Shown: in pieces, positions 63,673 to 64,000 of the stretch
Position numbering within the stretch: position 1 is the stretch's first letter
Layout of the letters: each line of letters begins with the position of its first letter
Assembly (NCBI RefSeq): GCF_018070465.1
Contig: NZ_JAGPXT010000001.1
Coordinates: 434,001-498,000, forward strand
From: Micromonospora sp. C95
Lineage (GTDB): Bacteria; Actinomycetota; Actinomycetes; Mycobacteriales; Micromonosporaceae
DNA length: 64,000 bases
Direction: 5' to 3'
Program-made: the position numbers and the translations under genes
Notes under the pieces: generated by a model
Told to the model about the DNA's origin: nothing
Database searches by the model: none
Seen by the model: only the letters and a program-made list of their open reading frames with translations

Positions 63673-63710
63673 AGCGGGGGTGGTGAGCGACGAGGCTCAC
63701 CACCCCCGCT
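63673..63710. terminator. Strong bidirectional terminator
   Basis: A perfect 16-bp stem, AGCGGGGGTGGTGAGC (63673-63688) with 63695-63710 and a 6-nt loop, lies between the convergent DUF6458 and hemolysin III genes. Confidence 0.88.
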
Positions 63711-63727
63711 GTCGTCGTGCGCCGGCC

Positions 63728-64000
63728 TCAGGCGAACAGTGCGAAGTAGATGGCGATGTGGTGACAGATCGCGGCGACCAACGTGCAGGCGTGGAAGAAC
63801 TCGTGGTGGCCGAATACGGTGGGCCACGGATTCGGGCGGCGCAGCGCGTAGAAGACCGCGCCCACGGTGTAGATCCCGCCGCCCACCGCGAGCAGCACCA
63901 GGGCGGCGACGCCACCCTGATAGAGGATGTCGGGCAGCATCGCCACCGACACCCAGCCGAGGGCGAGGTACAGCGGCGCGGAGATCCACCGGTTGGCGTG
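63728..64000 (-). CDS. Hemolysin III / PAQR-family membrane protein (C-terminal part, runs off window)
   Basis: The last 90 codons are in the window. The sequence [40 protein letters not shown] and [20 protein letters not shown] shows the final membrane helices and the metal-binding His cluster (HHEFFH and CHH) of the TrhA/hemolysin III family. Bacterial members affect membrane-lipid homeostasis and energetics; true haemolytic function is doubtful. The N-terminus lies beyond position 64000. Confidence 0.9.
   Translation of the reverse strand, partial: HANRWISAPLYLALGWVSVAMLPDILYQGGVAALVLLAVGGGIYTVGAVFYALRRPNPWPTVFGHHEFFHACTLVAAICHHIAIYFALFA

Overview
This window is high-GC actinobacterial chromosome. 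It is almost wall to wall coding, with many GTG starts, ATGA/GTGA overlaps and several probable leaderless promoters. The gene order fhaA-fhaB-pstP-rodA-pbpA-pknA-pknB-(DUF218)-trpG-sortase-DUF881-crgA is the cell-envelope signalling cluster found near the chromosomal origin in Actinobacteria. Protein style, the DUF397/HTH pair, class E sortase, DUF6458 proteins and intergenic GATCATGA-type palindromes fit Micromonosporaceae (Micromonospora-like). The assignment is inferred from pattern, not from a database.

Layout. 0-12 kb: a partial ECF sigma factor, a rhodanese, a TetR/FAD-monooxygenase divergent pair, then a branched-chain acyl-CoA (leucine-type) catabolic set: TetR, biotin carboxylase, HMG-CoA lyase, carboxyltransferase and acyl-CoA dehydrogenase. 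An XRE-STAND-TPR regulator follows. 12-26 kb: MarR/YceI pair, GCS2-type ligase, several membrane proteins including two orphan PASTA proteins, an HTH(DUF5753)/DUF397 pair, a secreted subtilase with P domain, and a WecG/TagA glycosyltransferase with an SDR epimerase. 26.6-41.6 kb: tRNA-Leu(CAG) and the pknB/fha division cluster, with an unusually long (898 aa) class E sortase. 41.9-49 kb: EtfD-like Fe-S oxidoreductase, two NlpC/P60 hydrolases (the second behind a c-di-AMP riboswitch), dcd, a flavin-family protein behind a perfect SOS box, and a secreted M43 protease.

49.4-55.3 kb is a small genomic island. tRNA-Gly(CCC) sits at its left end and a 44-bp, 3-mismatch copy of the tRNA 3' end at its right end. 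It carries a 1269-aa CHAT-protease/STAND-ATPase/TPR protein with small companion ORFs, one of which appears frameshifted, and no recognisable integrase. It is the best candidate here for an undescribed, probably defence-type, system. 55.4-64 kb returns to housekeeping genes: F420-type LLM oxidoreductase, ASCH protein, hydrolase, PRTase, RlpA-like protein, SpoIIE phosphatase, FadE5-like acyl-CoA dehydrogenase, two DUF6458 proteins, a SixA-type phosphatase and a partial hemolysin III.

Themes that link genes: (i) a recurrent threonine motif (T-x-x-[LIM], often followed by Pro) in PknB's juxtamembrane segment, one PASTA protein and the sortase tail, next to two FHA-domain genes; (ii) a shared 16-bp palindrome before the EtfD-like gene and the FadE5-like dehydrogenase, joining electron transfer to fatty-acid oxidation; (iii) five long intergenic palindromes forming at least three subfamilies.
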